Origin: Tricholomella constricta
Taxonomy: Eukaryota > Basidiomycota > Agaricomycetes > Agaricales > Lyophyllaceae
Assembly (NCBI GenBank): GCA_013368375.1
Contig: JAACJP010000022.1
Location: forward strand, 310,001-374,000
DNA: 64,000 bases
Direction of reading: 5' to 3'
This document shows positions 10,664 through 20,732 of the stretch, in pieces (the stretch's first letter is position 1; each line of letters begins with the position of its first letter). The translations under genes and the position numbers were made by a program. The notes under the pieces are model-generated. The model saw only the letters and a list, made by a program, of their open reading frames with translations. It made no database searches and was not told the origin of the DNA.

Positions 10664-10809
10664 TGTTACGGTCAAGGTTGAGACAATAGACTTAGGGCGA
10701 GGGACGAAGCGTAGCAGCTATGAATGTGTTGATTGAACTAAGGAAAAAGTGTATCGTAAAATAACGCGTAAGTAAGTAGGTGAGACATAACATAGTAGTG
10801 ACCGTGACA
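10664..10809 (-). repeat. 5' LTR of element 1
   Basis: 146 bp, TG...CA. In element orientation a TATA-like TATTTTA (10757-10763) lies about 23 bases before TAGTTCAATCAA (10740-10729), the proposed start of the transcript and self-primer. This would split the LTR into U3 10809-10741 and R-U5 10740-10664. Confidence 0.9.
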
Positions 10810-12278
10810 CAATGCACAGGCAACGGTTGATCTTCGTACGGCCCCCACCGATGCAGTCGTCGGAAGCGTCGGAAGCACTGTGGACCCGGCTGCACTATCT
10901 ACCTCCAGTCGGTCATCGAACCAACATGGCGCGACCATGCCTGTCTTGTATCCGAACCAAGGGCTGCGTGGGTGCCCTGCGGTCCCTCCTTTCGGTGGTG
11001 CCAGCACGTCTGTACGTGCCTTCTTGCTTCACCTTTACCATTCTGACGCTTTTTGTCACTTACAGGTCTTTTCTGTCCCCTTGGCGAGCTCGTCGAGCCC
11101 GTCGAATGCTGCGCTGACAACTCCCGGGTCCATGCGTGTAAGTCCACCTTTCGCCGATCCACCACTTCAGCCCTCGCTCAAGATAAACCGGGATGTTGCA
11201 ATGTACCTAGTCGCTACGCCTCTACATTGTAGACAACCGCCATGGCACGCCCGTTAAGACGACGACGACAGTCGAGGTGCTGATCGCTGACACCAATGAC
11301 TGCGCTCCTGGTGGATGGCGCGTCGAGGCAAAGATTGTCCTCGAGAAACTCCAAGAAAGTTTCGAGGCAATCCAGGGGACAGGTGTGTGTTGACTCGACA
11401 TAGTGGCATCCTCAGCTTTTTTTATCATCAGCGATAGAACCTGTCATGATCGGCACACCTGATGACCTCAGCCCCGAGCACACCTCTCACTTCGTCAAAG
11501 CCGCCGTTCCAGACCTGACCGGCACCCCGACCAAGCCAACACATCTGATTGTACCAGGTGCGGGTGTAGCTGCGCTGACATTGCGCGTGAATCGAACACA
11601 TCAACCGGGTGAGCACGATTTATTATCAAACTTTATCAAACTCCCCATCAATGTCCCATTGAAAGCCTTCATTCCCCTAGCGGGCACTACAGATGTGAGA
11701 ACTAGTGTACCTAGCGTACCCGACACATCTTCGATGTTCCTTCCCCAAGCTCCTCACGGCCGCAAGAAAACGAAGCGCTCGGGGCCACGCAAAGTCCATC
11801 AATTCAGTGTTTCACGCCATCTTTGGGATGTCGTTCGCAAGCGTCCCGGGCATGAGAGGTTTAAGGAATCCTTCCGGTCTGTGCTGCAAAATCCTGAGGT
11901 TCTCTGGGTCTGGGAATTTGCGATCACCTTCCTCGATGAATACTACCGCAGAGATTGTAGTTCTTTGGACCCCGAGAAACAGTTTGCGGTGTGGCTTCTC
12001 CTTGAGCACATTGAAGCTTCGCTGATTGCTTTAGCAGGAAAAGCGTGTTTATAAGTGGTGTATCGAGACCGCACTCGAAGTCGGGGAGACATGGCTCACG
12101 GAGGCCGAAGAAGGCTATCGATTGGTGAAGTTGTACGGCCGAAACGGCACACATTCTGCCGCTGAAGTAGTTGAAGAGACTGAACGCCTTCGAGATGTTC
12201 CTCTTGGAAAGGCGAAGCTTCTTGCCTTCCTCCGGCACTGGGAGTCCTCACACGCGAACCTCTCCTGAATCAGGTTAT

Positions 12279-12747
12279 TGTTAGGGCGACCTCACGAGCA
12301 GAGCTGAGTCGTACTGGCAGAGGGGAATCCGAAGTTATATTAAGTACAGTGAGGAATGTAAAGAGGGGCTTACCTGGCAGAGGGGAATCCGAAGAGAATA
12401 GACTAAGGATCCCCAATGCCAGTGGGCCGACTATATACGATTACTGTACATAATAATCAAGGAATGGCCTGCGGCGCGTGTATGGACACGTTCCCGACGC
12501 TGTCCGATCCTCGTGGCTCAGGGTACGGGCACGAGTTGGGACAGCCGACGTCGGGATGTCGGGTGGTCGGGATCGGCGTCGGGCGCGCGCAGGGAGAGAT
12601 GGGAACGACAGGAAGTGTGTAAGTATATACACCGACGCTTGGGTCGGAGCGTCGGGGGTCGGGATCGCGAACGGTCGGGGGAGCGATCGCATGAGCGGGG
12701 GGACGATCGGTGAGCGTCGGAGGGCGCGAAAGGGAGTTCCCCTAACA
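12279..12747 (-). repeat. 3' LTR of element 2
   Basis: 469 bp, TGTTAGG...CCTAACA. Contains a 20 bp direct repeat (TGGCAGAGGGGAATCCGAAG, near 12318 and 12375), also present in the partner LTR. Confidence 0.92.
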
Positions 12748-12762
12748 TCACCCCCCCTCTTG
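12748..12762 (-). promoter_or_regulatory. Element 2 polypurine tract
   Basis: In element orientation CAAGAGGGGGGGTGA directly precedes the 3' LTR and contains the pol stop TGA, the same layout as element 1. Confidence 0.75.
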
Positions 12763-15700
12763 AATCGCAACGGCTCGGTGCGGGGTGACGGTGGCGAAGA
12801 CGGCGGGGGACAGAGTGAAGATGCCACGGATGTGGCGCGCAGCATCGGGATTGTCGCGGTGGAATTTGCGCACCAGGTCGGGGGTGACGACATTCTCCCG
12901 GGGCTCCCACGAAGCTTCTTCGTAGCCGTAGCCTTTCCACAAGATCTTGTACTGGAGTTTCTTGCGAAAGATGCGGCTGTCGAGGATTTTGTGGACTTCG
13001 TAGTGGGGCTCGTTGTTGATGATATCTGGGGGCGGCGGTGGATCAGACTGCCGACCTTCGATGGGGTCCGCGACGGCGGGGACAAGCTTTACGACGTGGA
13101 AGACCGGATGGATGCGCTTCATGGACTGAGGCAACAGAAGGCGATATGCGAGCGGGCCGACTCGCCTTTGCACGACAACAGGGCCGAGGTAGCGATGCGA
13201 CAACTTCTTAGATGGTCGGGTCGTAGAAATGTCGGCCGCGTCCAAGTACACCTTGTCACCCGGCTGGTAGTCAGGCGCTGGGGCGTGTCGCTGGTTGTAA
13301 TACCGCTCCATGTCGTCCTTTGCCTTTGCAAGCGCCGCCTTAGCTTCCTCCTGGGCTTCCTTCATGCGCTCCACGAACTCTTCGGCTGACTCGTTCTTGG
13401 AAGCGCCCTGACGCGGCTCAAAGCCCATGCCTGTTGCGTCGCCGAGTGTACATGGTTGTTGTAACTGAATTCGGCGTCGGGCAACAGGTCCTCCCAGTCG
13501 TTCTGGCGCTCGTTGCAGAAGACCCGCAGGAATTGTTCCAGCTCCTGGTTGACGCGCTCAGTCTGCCCGTCAGTCTGCGGGTGGTACGCCGTCGAAGCTG
13601 ACAGCTTGATACGCAGGAGTCGGTACAGCTCGCGCGTGAACTCGGCTACGAACTGTGGACCTCGATCGGAGACGAATGCGTCGGGGAGACCGTGCAGCTT
13701 CCAGACGTGACGACGGTAGAGGTTGGCAGCTCCCAAGGCCGAACAGGTCGTGTGCGATGCGATGAAGTGCGCTCGCTTTCCGACCGAATCCACGACGTTC
13801 ATGATCGCGTCGTGGCCGTTGGACTCAGGGAGCTCAGTGATGAAGTCCACCGATACGACGTTCCAGCGACCTTCGGGGATTGGGAGTGGCTGCAGCTGTC
13901 CGACAGGGAGTTGGCGGCGGGGTTTCGTGCGCAAGCACATGTCGCAGGTGCTGGTGTAGGAACCGACAAAGCGCGACATCTGAGGCCACCAGTAGTTGCG
14001 CGACACCAGCTCTAACGTCTTCCAGCGACCCGGGTGACCGGCGATCTTGGAGTCGTGGTGTTGTTCCACAATGCGTCGGCGAAGGTCAGGAACGTTCGGG
14101 ACATAGATCCGTCCACGGAACGTGAGCAGACCGCCTTCCTCCCCCCACTCGCCGAAGCGTAGGGAGCGATCGGCAGTCTTGGATGCCTTGACCAGTTGCG
14201 CTGCTTTCGCGACTGCGTCCTCCTGTGCGCCGTCGCGATTGCCCTTGCGAATCGCCTTCAGCACATCGTCTTCTTCTCCGACCAGTACCAGACCCTCGGT
14301 CGCGCGGATCGCGAAGAACTCGGGTTTGAGGAGCACGATGTCGGCATTGTCGCCACTTCCGTCGCCGTGATCAGCGCGACGCGAGAGGGCGTCGGGTTTG
14401 CCCATGCTGCGTCCCGGACGGTGGTGGAGGGTGAAGTCGAAGTTGGCGAGGTAGAGCGACCAGCGGGCTTGCCACCGATTGAGTTTCTTCGCGGTGAGGA
14501 AGTACTCAAGGTTTTTGTGGTCGGTCAAGATCTCTACCTTGTGCTTTGCGCCTTCCACAAAATGTCGCCACTCCTCCAGAGACCGGATGATCGCCAGCAT
14601 CTCCTTGTCGTGGATCTCGTAGTTCCGCTCGACTGCGTTCAAGCTCTTCGAGTAGAACGCGACCGGGTGCCACTTGCCATCAGATGGCGACTCTTGTGAC
14701 AGAACCGCGCCCGTCGCGAAGTCGGACGAATCAGCTTCGATGCGGTACGGTCGGTCGTCGTCGGGGAATGCAAGCACTGGTCGCGACGTGATCGCAGACT
14801 TCAGGAGGTCAAAGGCCGACTGTTCCGACGCTTCCCAGCGCCAGGCAACGTCCTTGCCCGTCAGATCGAACAGAGGTCGGGCATGGTGCGAGAAGTCCTG
14901 GATGAACCATCGGTAGAAATTGGTGAAGCCCAAGAACGCTTGCACCTCCTTCTTGTTCCTCGGCGCCGGCCACTCCGACACTCCAGCGACCTTGACCGGA
15001 TCCATTTCCGCTTGCCCGTGCGAGATGATCAGCCCAAGATACTCGACCTTGGTCTGTTCGAACTCGCATTTCTCGGGTTTTAAGAACAACTTATGTTCGC
15101 GGAGTCGGTCCAGTACGAGTCGCGCGACCCGACGGTGTTCCTCAAGAGTCTTGGTGTAAATCAAGATATCGTCGAGGTACACGCAAACAACACCCTCGGC
15201 GATCAGATCGCGGAAGATGTCATTCATCATGGTCTGGAATGTGGCGGGGCTGTTCGTGAGGCCGAAGAACATGACGAGCGGCTCAAAGAGACCGCGGTTC
15301 GTCCGAAACGCTGCCTTCCACTCGTCGCCTTCCTTGATCCGAACGTTGTTGTACCCCCATCGGACGTCCAGCTTGGTGAAGTACCGCGCGCCGCGGAGGT
15401 TGTTCACCAGTTCGCTAATGAGTGGCAGTGGGTACCGGTTCTTCACCGTAAGCGTGTTGAGCATCCGATAGTCCTGCACCAGCCGGAGCGCACCATCCTT
15501 CTTCTTGATGAAGAACACTGGCGAAGCCATGGGCGATTTCGACGGACGGATCCGACCCGACTCGAGGTTCTCCTTGAGGAACACATCGAGCTCGACTTGC
15601 TCCGCCGGCGACAGTGGGTAGACTTTGGTGCCGGACGGCGAAGCGCCCGGCTCCAACTCAATCGCGTGATCCCACTGTTTGCGATCGGGGAGTTCGTCGA

Positions 15701-16751
15701 ACGCGACCTTGGAGAAAACGTCCTCAAAGTCGTGGAGGTGGGTCGGAACGGCGTCGCGGAACGACTTGGGCACAGTGTTCGCGGCATGCGCTTCCGCGAG
15801 TCGCTGCGATGTCGTTTGACTGGCACGGATGTGCGCCACAGTCGGAGGAGGGTGGATCGCAGTCGCAAAGATGCGGTCGCCATTCAGGAAGGTCTCCGCA
15901 AGGAAGTCGTCCGACTCTGGATCGGGTTCCTCCATGACTGGGGTGTAGGGGAGGAATTCATCCGTGTCAGAGTCGTCCTCGACGTAGGGGCTGGTCGGGG
16001 CACGCAGATCCGGCTCTGTGGTCGGAATTCCTTCCGCCCGACAGGCCCGAATGGCAGCTCTCAGTTTGGTGCGCGAGCGCCGCTCTTCCTTGGCCTCAAC
16101 CTTGCAGGTGTCGCAACGCGACGGCGCCCGACTCATTTTCACCCTCTTCGTCGCCCAATCAATGTCGGGGTTGTGGTCTCGAAGCCAGGTGAATCCGAGG
16201 ATGAGATCCTGTTTCCCGATGCCTGCGACTGCGAACAGCACCCGTTCGGAGTGACCGTCATAGCGTAGAACCGCGTCTACAACATATCCGATGGCGCCCG
16301 CTTGGTTAGGGGTTTCATCGACGTTATAGGCTAGTGTAGGGCGGTTTAACGGTCGGGTCTTCAGTTTGTGCTTCTCAACAAAGGCGGTGTTAATGAAGCA
16401 TCCAGTGGCTCCGCTGTCAACGAGGGCAGAGAGCGAGTGCGTCTCCTGGGTGTCGGTGGTCTCAAGCTCGACCTTGAGCGACAGGGATAAGGAGTCGGGG
16501 GAGGCGGCGATCACGAAGCGACGGGGTAGTCGTTTTTCCCAGCGTGGTAGTCCGCGACGCGACGGTGCGGTCGGCTTGGTCGGAGCGACCGACGGAGATG
16601 GTGATTGGTCAGGGGAGGATTGTATGTCTTCGTCGATTGGTTCACCCGTAGAAGTAGCAGCAATATTAAGTATATTGGGGTACTCTACAGATAGGGGGGC
16701 AAACCGATTACGACTAGACAACGGGGGCGTACTTTTCACCCGTTGTGAAAC
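12748..16751 (-). pseudogene. Element 2 Pol, broken by a frameshift near 13430
   Basis: Two overlapping frames make up one Pol. The first (to 13362) has a protease (ALVDSGATGC, about 16400-16430), reverse transcriptase (VYLDDILIYT, about 15150-15190), RNase H, integrase zinc finger (HDSKIAGHPGR ... CDMCLR) and catalytic core (VSVDF, SDRG, RVNQELE). The second (13428-12748) resumes at MGFEPRQG, the next conserved integrase block, and ends with a chromodomain (YKILWKGYGYEEASWEP). The usual residues between ATQQ and MGFEPRQG are missing, so a small deletion, not a multiple of three, fits best. One RT block reads VMFFGLTN where VMPFGLTN is usual. Pol lies -1 to gag and its stop TGA abuts the 3' LTR. 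Confidence 0.88.
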
Positions 16752-17968
16752 TAAAAATCCTCTTCCGTGGCCAAGGCGGTCGGGTCGGCCGACTCGGGAG
16801 TCGGGTCAGCCGGGATCGCATCCTTGCGTGCCAGTAGCTGCATGATCAGCTCATCCAGTTCCTCCGGCATGATGTGGCGCACGTCAAAGCGCAATGGACA
16901 GTCACGCCAGAAGTGCCCCAGTTGTTTGCACCGACGGCACTTGTCGTCGCGAACAGGGCGACCGGTGAATCGATCAATGTCCATAGGGACACCGGGAGAA
17001 AGAGCTGGCGCTCGGGGGGCATGCGCGACATGCGTCGGAGCCGACACACGAGCAGGAGCAACTGGTTGCGCAGAAGGTCGCCAGTGGAGAGCGGGCGCGA
17101 CTGGGTGCATGGGGACGAGGGCGGTCGGGCGACTAGCCGACGGGATGGTCGGAGGTGTCCGACGGTGGAAGTCCTCCTCAGTCCTCATGATGAAGTCCTG
17201 GGAGCGGGCGATCGCTAGCCAGTCCTCGATCTTGGAGTCGTTGGGCCGACCCGTGGTGATGCTTCCGAGTCGCTTCGAAAGCTTCGGGTCCATGCCCCGA
17301 CGGAACTTGAGGACCAGGTGGCGACCATCCGGGTAGTCGGCCTTGACCCACAGGGCCTTGAACGAGTCTATGTACTCGTCGATGGTGCGCCTGTTCTGGA
17401 AATACGCCGTCGACTCGAGGATGAGCGCGGCGTCAGCGACCTCGTCAAACAGGAAGAACTCCTTCTCGAAGTTCGATACGAAGTCGTCCCAGGTCGGGAA
17501 CGCGCGCTTCACCGACCCGCACTGAAAGACGCGACCGACGAAGTCAGCAGCGCGACCGTGTTGCATGAACGACAACACCCAGCTAATTCGGGCGTGGTCG
17601 TCGGTGAACTGCCCGGTGGTCAGCGAGAAGTAGAGCTGACACGCATTCCAGAAGGCACGTCCGCCCGATCGTGCGCCATCGTAGGTGGGAGGAGGCGACG
17701 GCCGAATGTGCGATCCTGATCGCGGAGGGGGAGACGTCGGCGAGGGTTGCGCCGGCGTCGCGGGGGTCGTAGATGCTGCTGGGGAGGCAGCGGAGGGGTT
17801 CCCCAAAATGAGGGTATCTAAAAGAGAGGAGATGCGGTCCAGGGTGGCCGAGTTGGAGGTTTGGGTGTGGGAGAGAGCCGATATCGTGGTTTCGAGGCTC
17901 GCCAGTCGCTCTTCTGGCGTAAGCGCAGGCGGAGACGATGGCGTGTCAAAATCACCGAATTCGGACAT
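16751..17968 (-). CDS. Element 2 Gag
   Basis: About 405 residues from the ATG at 17968 (an upstream frame extension starts only with GTG). Gag core around YFQNRRTIDEYIDSFKALW, with a CCHC knuckle CRRCKQLGHFWRDC near the C-terminus (about 16895-16940). It ends GAG GAT TTT TAG. The five-T run at the stop allows a P-site slip of one base back into the pol frame. Gag itself shows no break, so this copy might still supply protein. Confidence 0.85.
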   Translation of the reverse strand: MSEFGDFDTPSSPPALTPEERLASLETTISALSHTQTSNSATLDRISSLLDTLILGNPSAASPAASTTPATPAQPSPTSPPPRSGSHIRPSPPPTYDGARSGGRAFWNACQLYFSLTTGQFTDDHARISWVLSFMQHGRAADFVGRVFQCGSVKRAFPTWDDFVSNFEKEFFLFDEVADAALILESTAYFQNRRTIDEYIDSFKALWVKADYPDGRHLVLKFRRGMDPKLSKRLGSITTGRPNDSKIEDWLAIARSQDFIMRTEEDFHRRTPPTIPSASRPTALVPMHPVAPALHWRPSAQPVAPARVSAPTHVAHAPRAPALSPGVPMDIDRFTGRPVRDDKCRRCKQLGHFWRDCPLRFDVRHIMPEELDELIMQLLARKDAIPADPTPESADPTALATEEDF

Positions 17969-18084
17969 CTCGAGACGGGGCTGGGGCGATGATCGGAGCG
18001 GGCGCGTGTTGGATGGGTTGCGTGTAGCAGACACGTGTTTCGACGCGGAAGCTTGATCGGTCAGCCTCGCCGGGTCTTAGGTTG

Positions 18085-18094
18085 AGTCTATTCT
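18085..18094 (-). promoter_or_regulatory. Element 2 primer-binding site, self-priming type
   Basis: AGAATAGACT, two bases after the 5' LTR in element orientation, is the exact 10-base complement of AGTCTATTCT in the LTR (18222-18213). The spacing is the same as in element 1 although the sequence is unrelated. Confidence 0.7.
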
Positions 18095-18096
18095 GC

Positions 18097-18566
18097 TGTT
18101 AGGGCAACCTCACGAGCAGAGCTGAGTCGTACTGGCAGAGGGGAATCCGAAGTTATATTAAATACAGTGAGGAATGTAAAGAGGGGCTTACCTGGCAGAG
18201 GGGAATCCGAAGAGAATAGACTAAGGATCCCCAATGCCAGTGGGCCGACTATATACAAGTACTGTACATAATAATCAAGGAATGGTCTGCGGCGCGTGTA
18301 TGGACATGTTCCCGACGCTGTCCGATCCTCGTGGCTCAGGGTACGGGCACGAGTTGGGACAGCCGACGTCGGGATGCCGGGTGGTCGGGATCGGCGTCGG
18401 GCACGCGCAGGGAGAGATGGGAAACGACAGGAAGTGTGTAAGTATGTACACCGACGCTTGGGTCGGAGCGTTGGGGGTCGGGATCGCGAACGGTCGGGGG
18501 AGCGATCGCATGAGCGGGGGGATGCTCGGTGAGCGTCGGAGGGCGCGAAAGGGAGTTCCCCTAACA
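18097..18566 (-). repeat. 5' LTR of element 2
   Basis: 470 bp. In element orientation a TATATA box (18255-18250) lies 33 bases before AGTCTATTCT (18222-18213), the proposed transcript start and self-primer. Confidence 0.92.
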
Positions 18567-20362
18567 GGGACGCTATATGCTTCTTGTATATCTCAAGATA
18601 GTCATCGGCGTAGTAGGTGACGTCCGTCTTGGTGCCAGTTGTCCACTCGTCGATGCTGCATTCAATCTAGATGTCGAAGCACACCATGAGGCAAGTGAAG
18701 CCTAAACAAAAAAAGACCACTCACCGTCGTTAATATGAGGGCGATGGCAGGCACAGGCATCGGGTCAAACATGTCAGAATAGATAACACCCTCATCGCGC
18801 TTGTTGTTGAACCATAGCTTGCTCACTCCCATCTGAATGATAGGGTGCTGGTAGATACCCTTGCGGCTATCCTCCGTGAGTACCTTGCACAGTTCACGAC
18901 ACACTGATCAGTCTAGTAAGAGATGCAATCACCGCAGATACATACCTTGTAAATATAGCCCTTCTCGAACTTCAGCTCTTCAGCGAGTTTGCGATTAGCC
19001 TTGATAGTCTTGGTCCTATGGCCGCTGCCGAAACCGTACATAGTCTCCACCAATGCCGTGATTTTGTTCTTTGCTTCGCCACGCAGTTGGCTCCCGCGTT
19101 GCTTTATCTGTAGAAATTTATGACTTGAACGACATGAAGATAAAATTACTAGATGCATATGATCTTCCCAATTGAGGGTGTGAGCTCCATCGGAATAATC
19201 TGGGCGTCCTCATTCACACGATTCCAGGCCATTTTGACAAACTTGATCTCCATGGCAGAATCGGGAAAGCCATCGATGGTGCTGATGAGACAGCGATAGA
19301 TGTTTGCGGCGGCCAATATAACTTCCTTCCCGACATCATCGTAGTCCGATGCCTTGGGACGTCCAGTGTTGTCAGTGATCTTCTGTGCCTTCACAAAAAC
19401 AAGTGTGTCTTCGTCTTCGTCAGAGTCTTCTTTCCGATTCCGTTTGTTACTGGCTGTTGTTGGAGAAAGTGAGCCCAACGGCAAAGGAGATGGTGGCGGT
19501 GAATTGTCGAAGGCTGCTGGGCTATCACCAGAGGACGCAGACAGGGAGGAGCTGACATGGCGCCCACCACCAGTACGGCGGCGCATGGGTCGGCCACGTG
19601 GCTCATCGTCGTCCTCATTGTCGTCCGTTGATAGTCCATCCGACTCGAGATTAGTCTCTTCGTAACGCTGTATTGATATGGGAGATGGTGCGCAGATAGT
19701 TGATGATAAATCACGTACCCCTGATGGAGGAGGGGGCACCTTTCCATGACACTTGATGGCAGGTGTGGCAGTAGCGACTACAGCTTGACTGCGCCCGGAG
19801 ACTCCTGCTGGCTTAGATGGGACAGTGCGAGAAGTGAACTGGGGGCGGGCAAAAATTAGTATCATAACAATGTGTTGTTTGAATACATACCACAGTATCG
19901 TGACGCTCTTCGAGGTCACTGTTGTCCACATCTTGAGTAATTCCTGATGCTTTATCGAGCTTGTACTGTACTTTCTTGGCTCGAGCCACGCGACGTGCAG
20001 CAAGCGAAGCCTTCTTGGCTGCCGCTACCTCTTCATCTCGGACTATAAAATATATTCAGCTCCAAGACCATTCGAAAATCAGGAGAAACACTTACTTTGC
20101 TGAGCCACCTTTTCGGTCAGACGCCGATCTCGTGTTTCGCGTCGATGTGCCATCGCTATTGGGTCAACTAGTTAGATAGCGCAATTGGAACTGAAAACAA
20201 TAAATATACCATAATTCTCCTTGTTCGATGTATCATTTGCCGGGTTGGCAGTCTTTCTAGCCGTGACAACGGGCTTCGCAACCTTCGACACTTCTGGTTG
20301 TCATTAAAACAGAAGAAAAAAAGAAAAAGGCAACACGAACTAGTAGAGCTTGTGCCAGACAT
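18567..20362 (-). pseudogene. DUF6532-like gene, 3' end cut by element 2 LTR
   Basis: Function unknown; I recognise DUF6532 from HPIIQ, WFNNKRDEGV, PxPxxALILT and EWTTGTK. Exons: 20362-20341, 20293-20210, 20167-20096, 20042-19891, 19838-19719, from 19667, about 19107-18946, about 18903 to the ALILTT block, and a last one running into the LTR as DDYLEIYKKHIAS. The N-terminal half is charged and Ala/Lys-rich (AKKASLAARRVARAKK), then acidic and Ser/Pro-rich, suggesting a nuclear protein. Two junctions (around 19150/19107 and 18946/18903) do not keep frame by eye, so the gene may already be decayed. It is divergent from the Plavaka transposase 370 bases away; whether it belongs to that transposon is unknown. 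Confidence 0.6.
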
Positions 20363-20732
20363 GTTGTTAAATGAGAAGTGGTGTAAAAAGTGAAGCTGAT
20401 CACGGCGATGAATGTATGAGGTTTTTTGAGACGAGAAATTGAAAAAATACCACCCACTTTGAGCACCTTTTAAACCCCCCAGGTCAATAAACAATCAACA
20501 GAGTGAGACGCATAAACAACGCGCCAACGTGACATGGTGGTGGTCAAACGAAAGAGGGAATGTGCATGAGATTTCGGAGCTTTCGGAATGTGTCCTAGAG
20601 ACCAGGTGGTTGCGTAGCTTGGCACGCCGAAGAGCCAGGAGCCTGCTGCTGTAAAGGGGCTCAGTCGATAGGGGCGAGTGAACTGAAACACGCACTATCG
20701 CAAAAATCCTGGACTTCGAACGTATTTCTGCA
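20363..20732. other. Divergent intergenic region
   Basis: Shared upstream region of the DUF6532-like gene and the Plavaka transposase. No clear TATA box or terminal inverted repeat found. Confidence 0.35.

Larger units (their letters stand above)
5046..10809 (-). mobile_element. Intact Ty3/Gypsy chromovirus (element 1), 5.76 kb
   Basis: Complete LTR retrotransposon read on the minus strand: 5' LTR 10664-10809, gag, pol (protease, reverse transcriptase, RNase H, integrase, chromodomain), 3' LTR 5046-5191. It is flanked by CAATG at 5041-5045 and 10810-10814, a clean 5 bp target duplication. The two LTRs look identical base for base, gag and pol are open, and the self-primer, polypurine tract and frameshift signal are present. 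It therefore looks recently inserted and possibly able to move. Confidence 0.95.
4692..12268 (+). pseudogene. Host gene split in exon 2 by a Ty3 retrotransposon; unknown family
   Basis: Without the retrotransposon and one copy of its target duplication, six exons join in frame: 4692-4747, 4876-5045 plus 10815-11011, 11066-11137, 11211-11382, 11432-11988, 12038-12268, giving about 484 residues. The N-terminus is charged (KADLLAFVER; LRRVLLDPKYGF), the centre Ser/Thr/Pro-rich, the C-terminus helical and charged (stretches FRSVLQNPEVLWVWEF and KWCIETALEVGETW). No family recognised, no signal peptide or membrane segment seen. The frame is open across the insertion point, so the gene was probably intact until very recently. 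It could be an old transposon-borne gene, but nothing in it looks like a transposase. Exon 1 is inferred from frame; further 5' exons cannot be excluded. Confidence 0.65.
12279..18566 (-). mobile_element. Damaged Ty3/Gypsy chromovirus (element 2), 6.29 kb
   Basis: Same polarity and plan as element 1 but a different lineage: 5' LTR 18097-18566, gag, pol, 3' LTR 12279-12747. The LTRs differ at about a dozen positions, so the insertion is older. Pol is broken near 13430. The five bases outside the LTRs do not match (GTTAT left, GGGAC right), so no target duplication survives and the flanks probably come from different places. Left flank is the 3' end of the split gene; right flank is the interior of a DUF6532-like gene. 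Confidence 0.93.

Noticed and set aside
12478..13389. 303-codon plus-strand frame across element 2
   Set aside because: Overlaps the LTR and the antisense of the integrase/chromodomain; no independent motifs.
15093..16268. 391-codon plus-strand frame
   Set aside because: Antisense of the reverse transcriptase and protease of element 2; it follows from GC-rich third positions.
12274..18571. Target duplication for element 2
   Set aside because: Flanking pentamers GTTAT and GGGAC differ and no shifted match was found.
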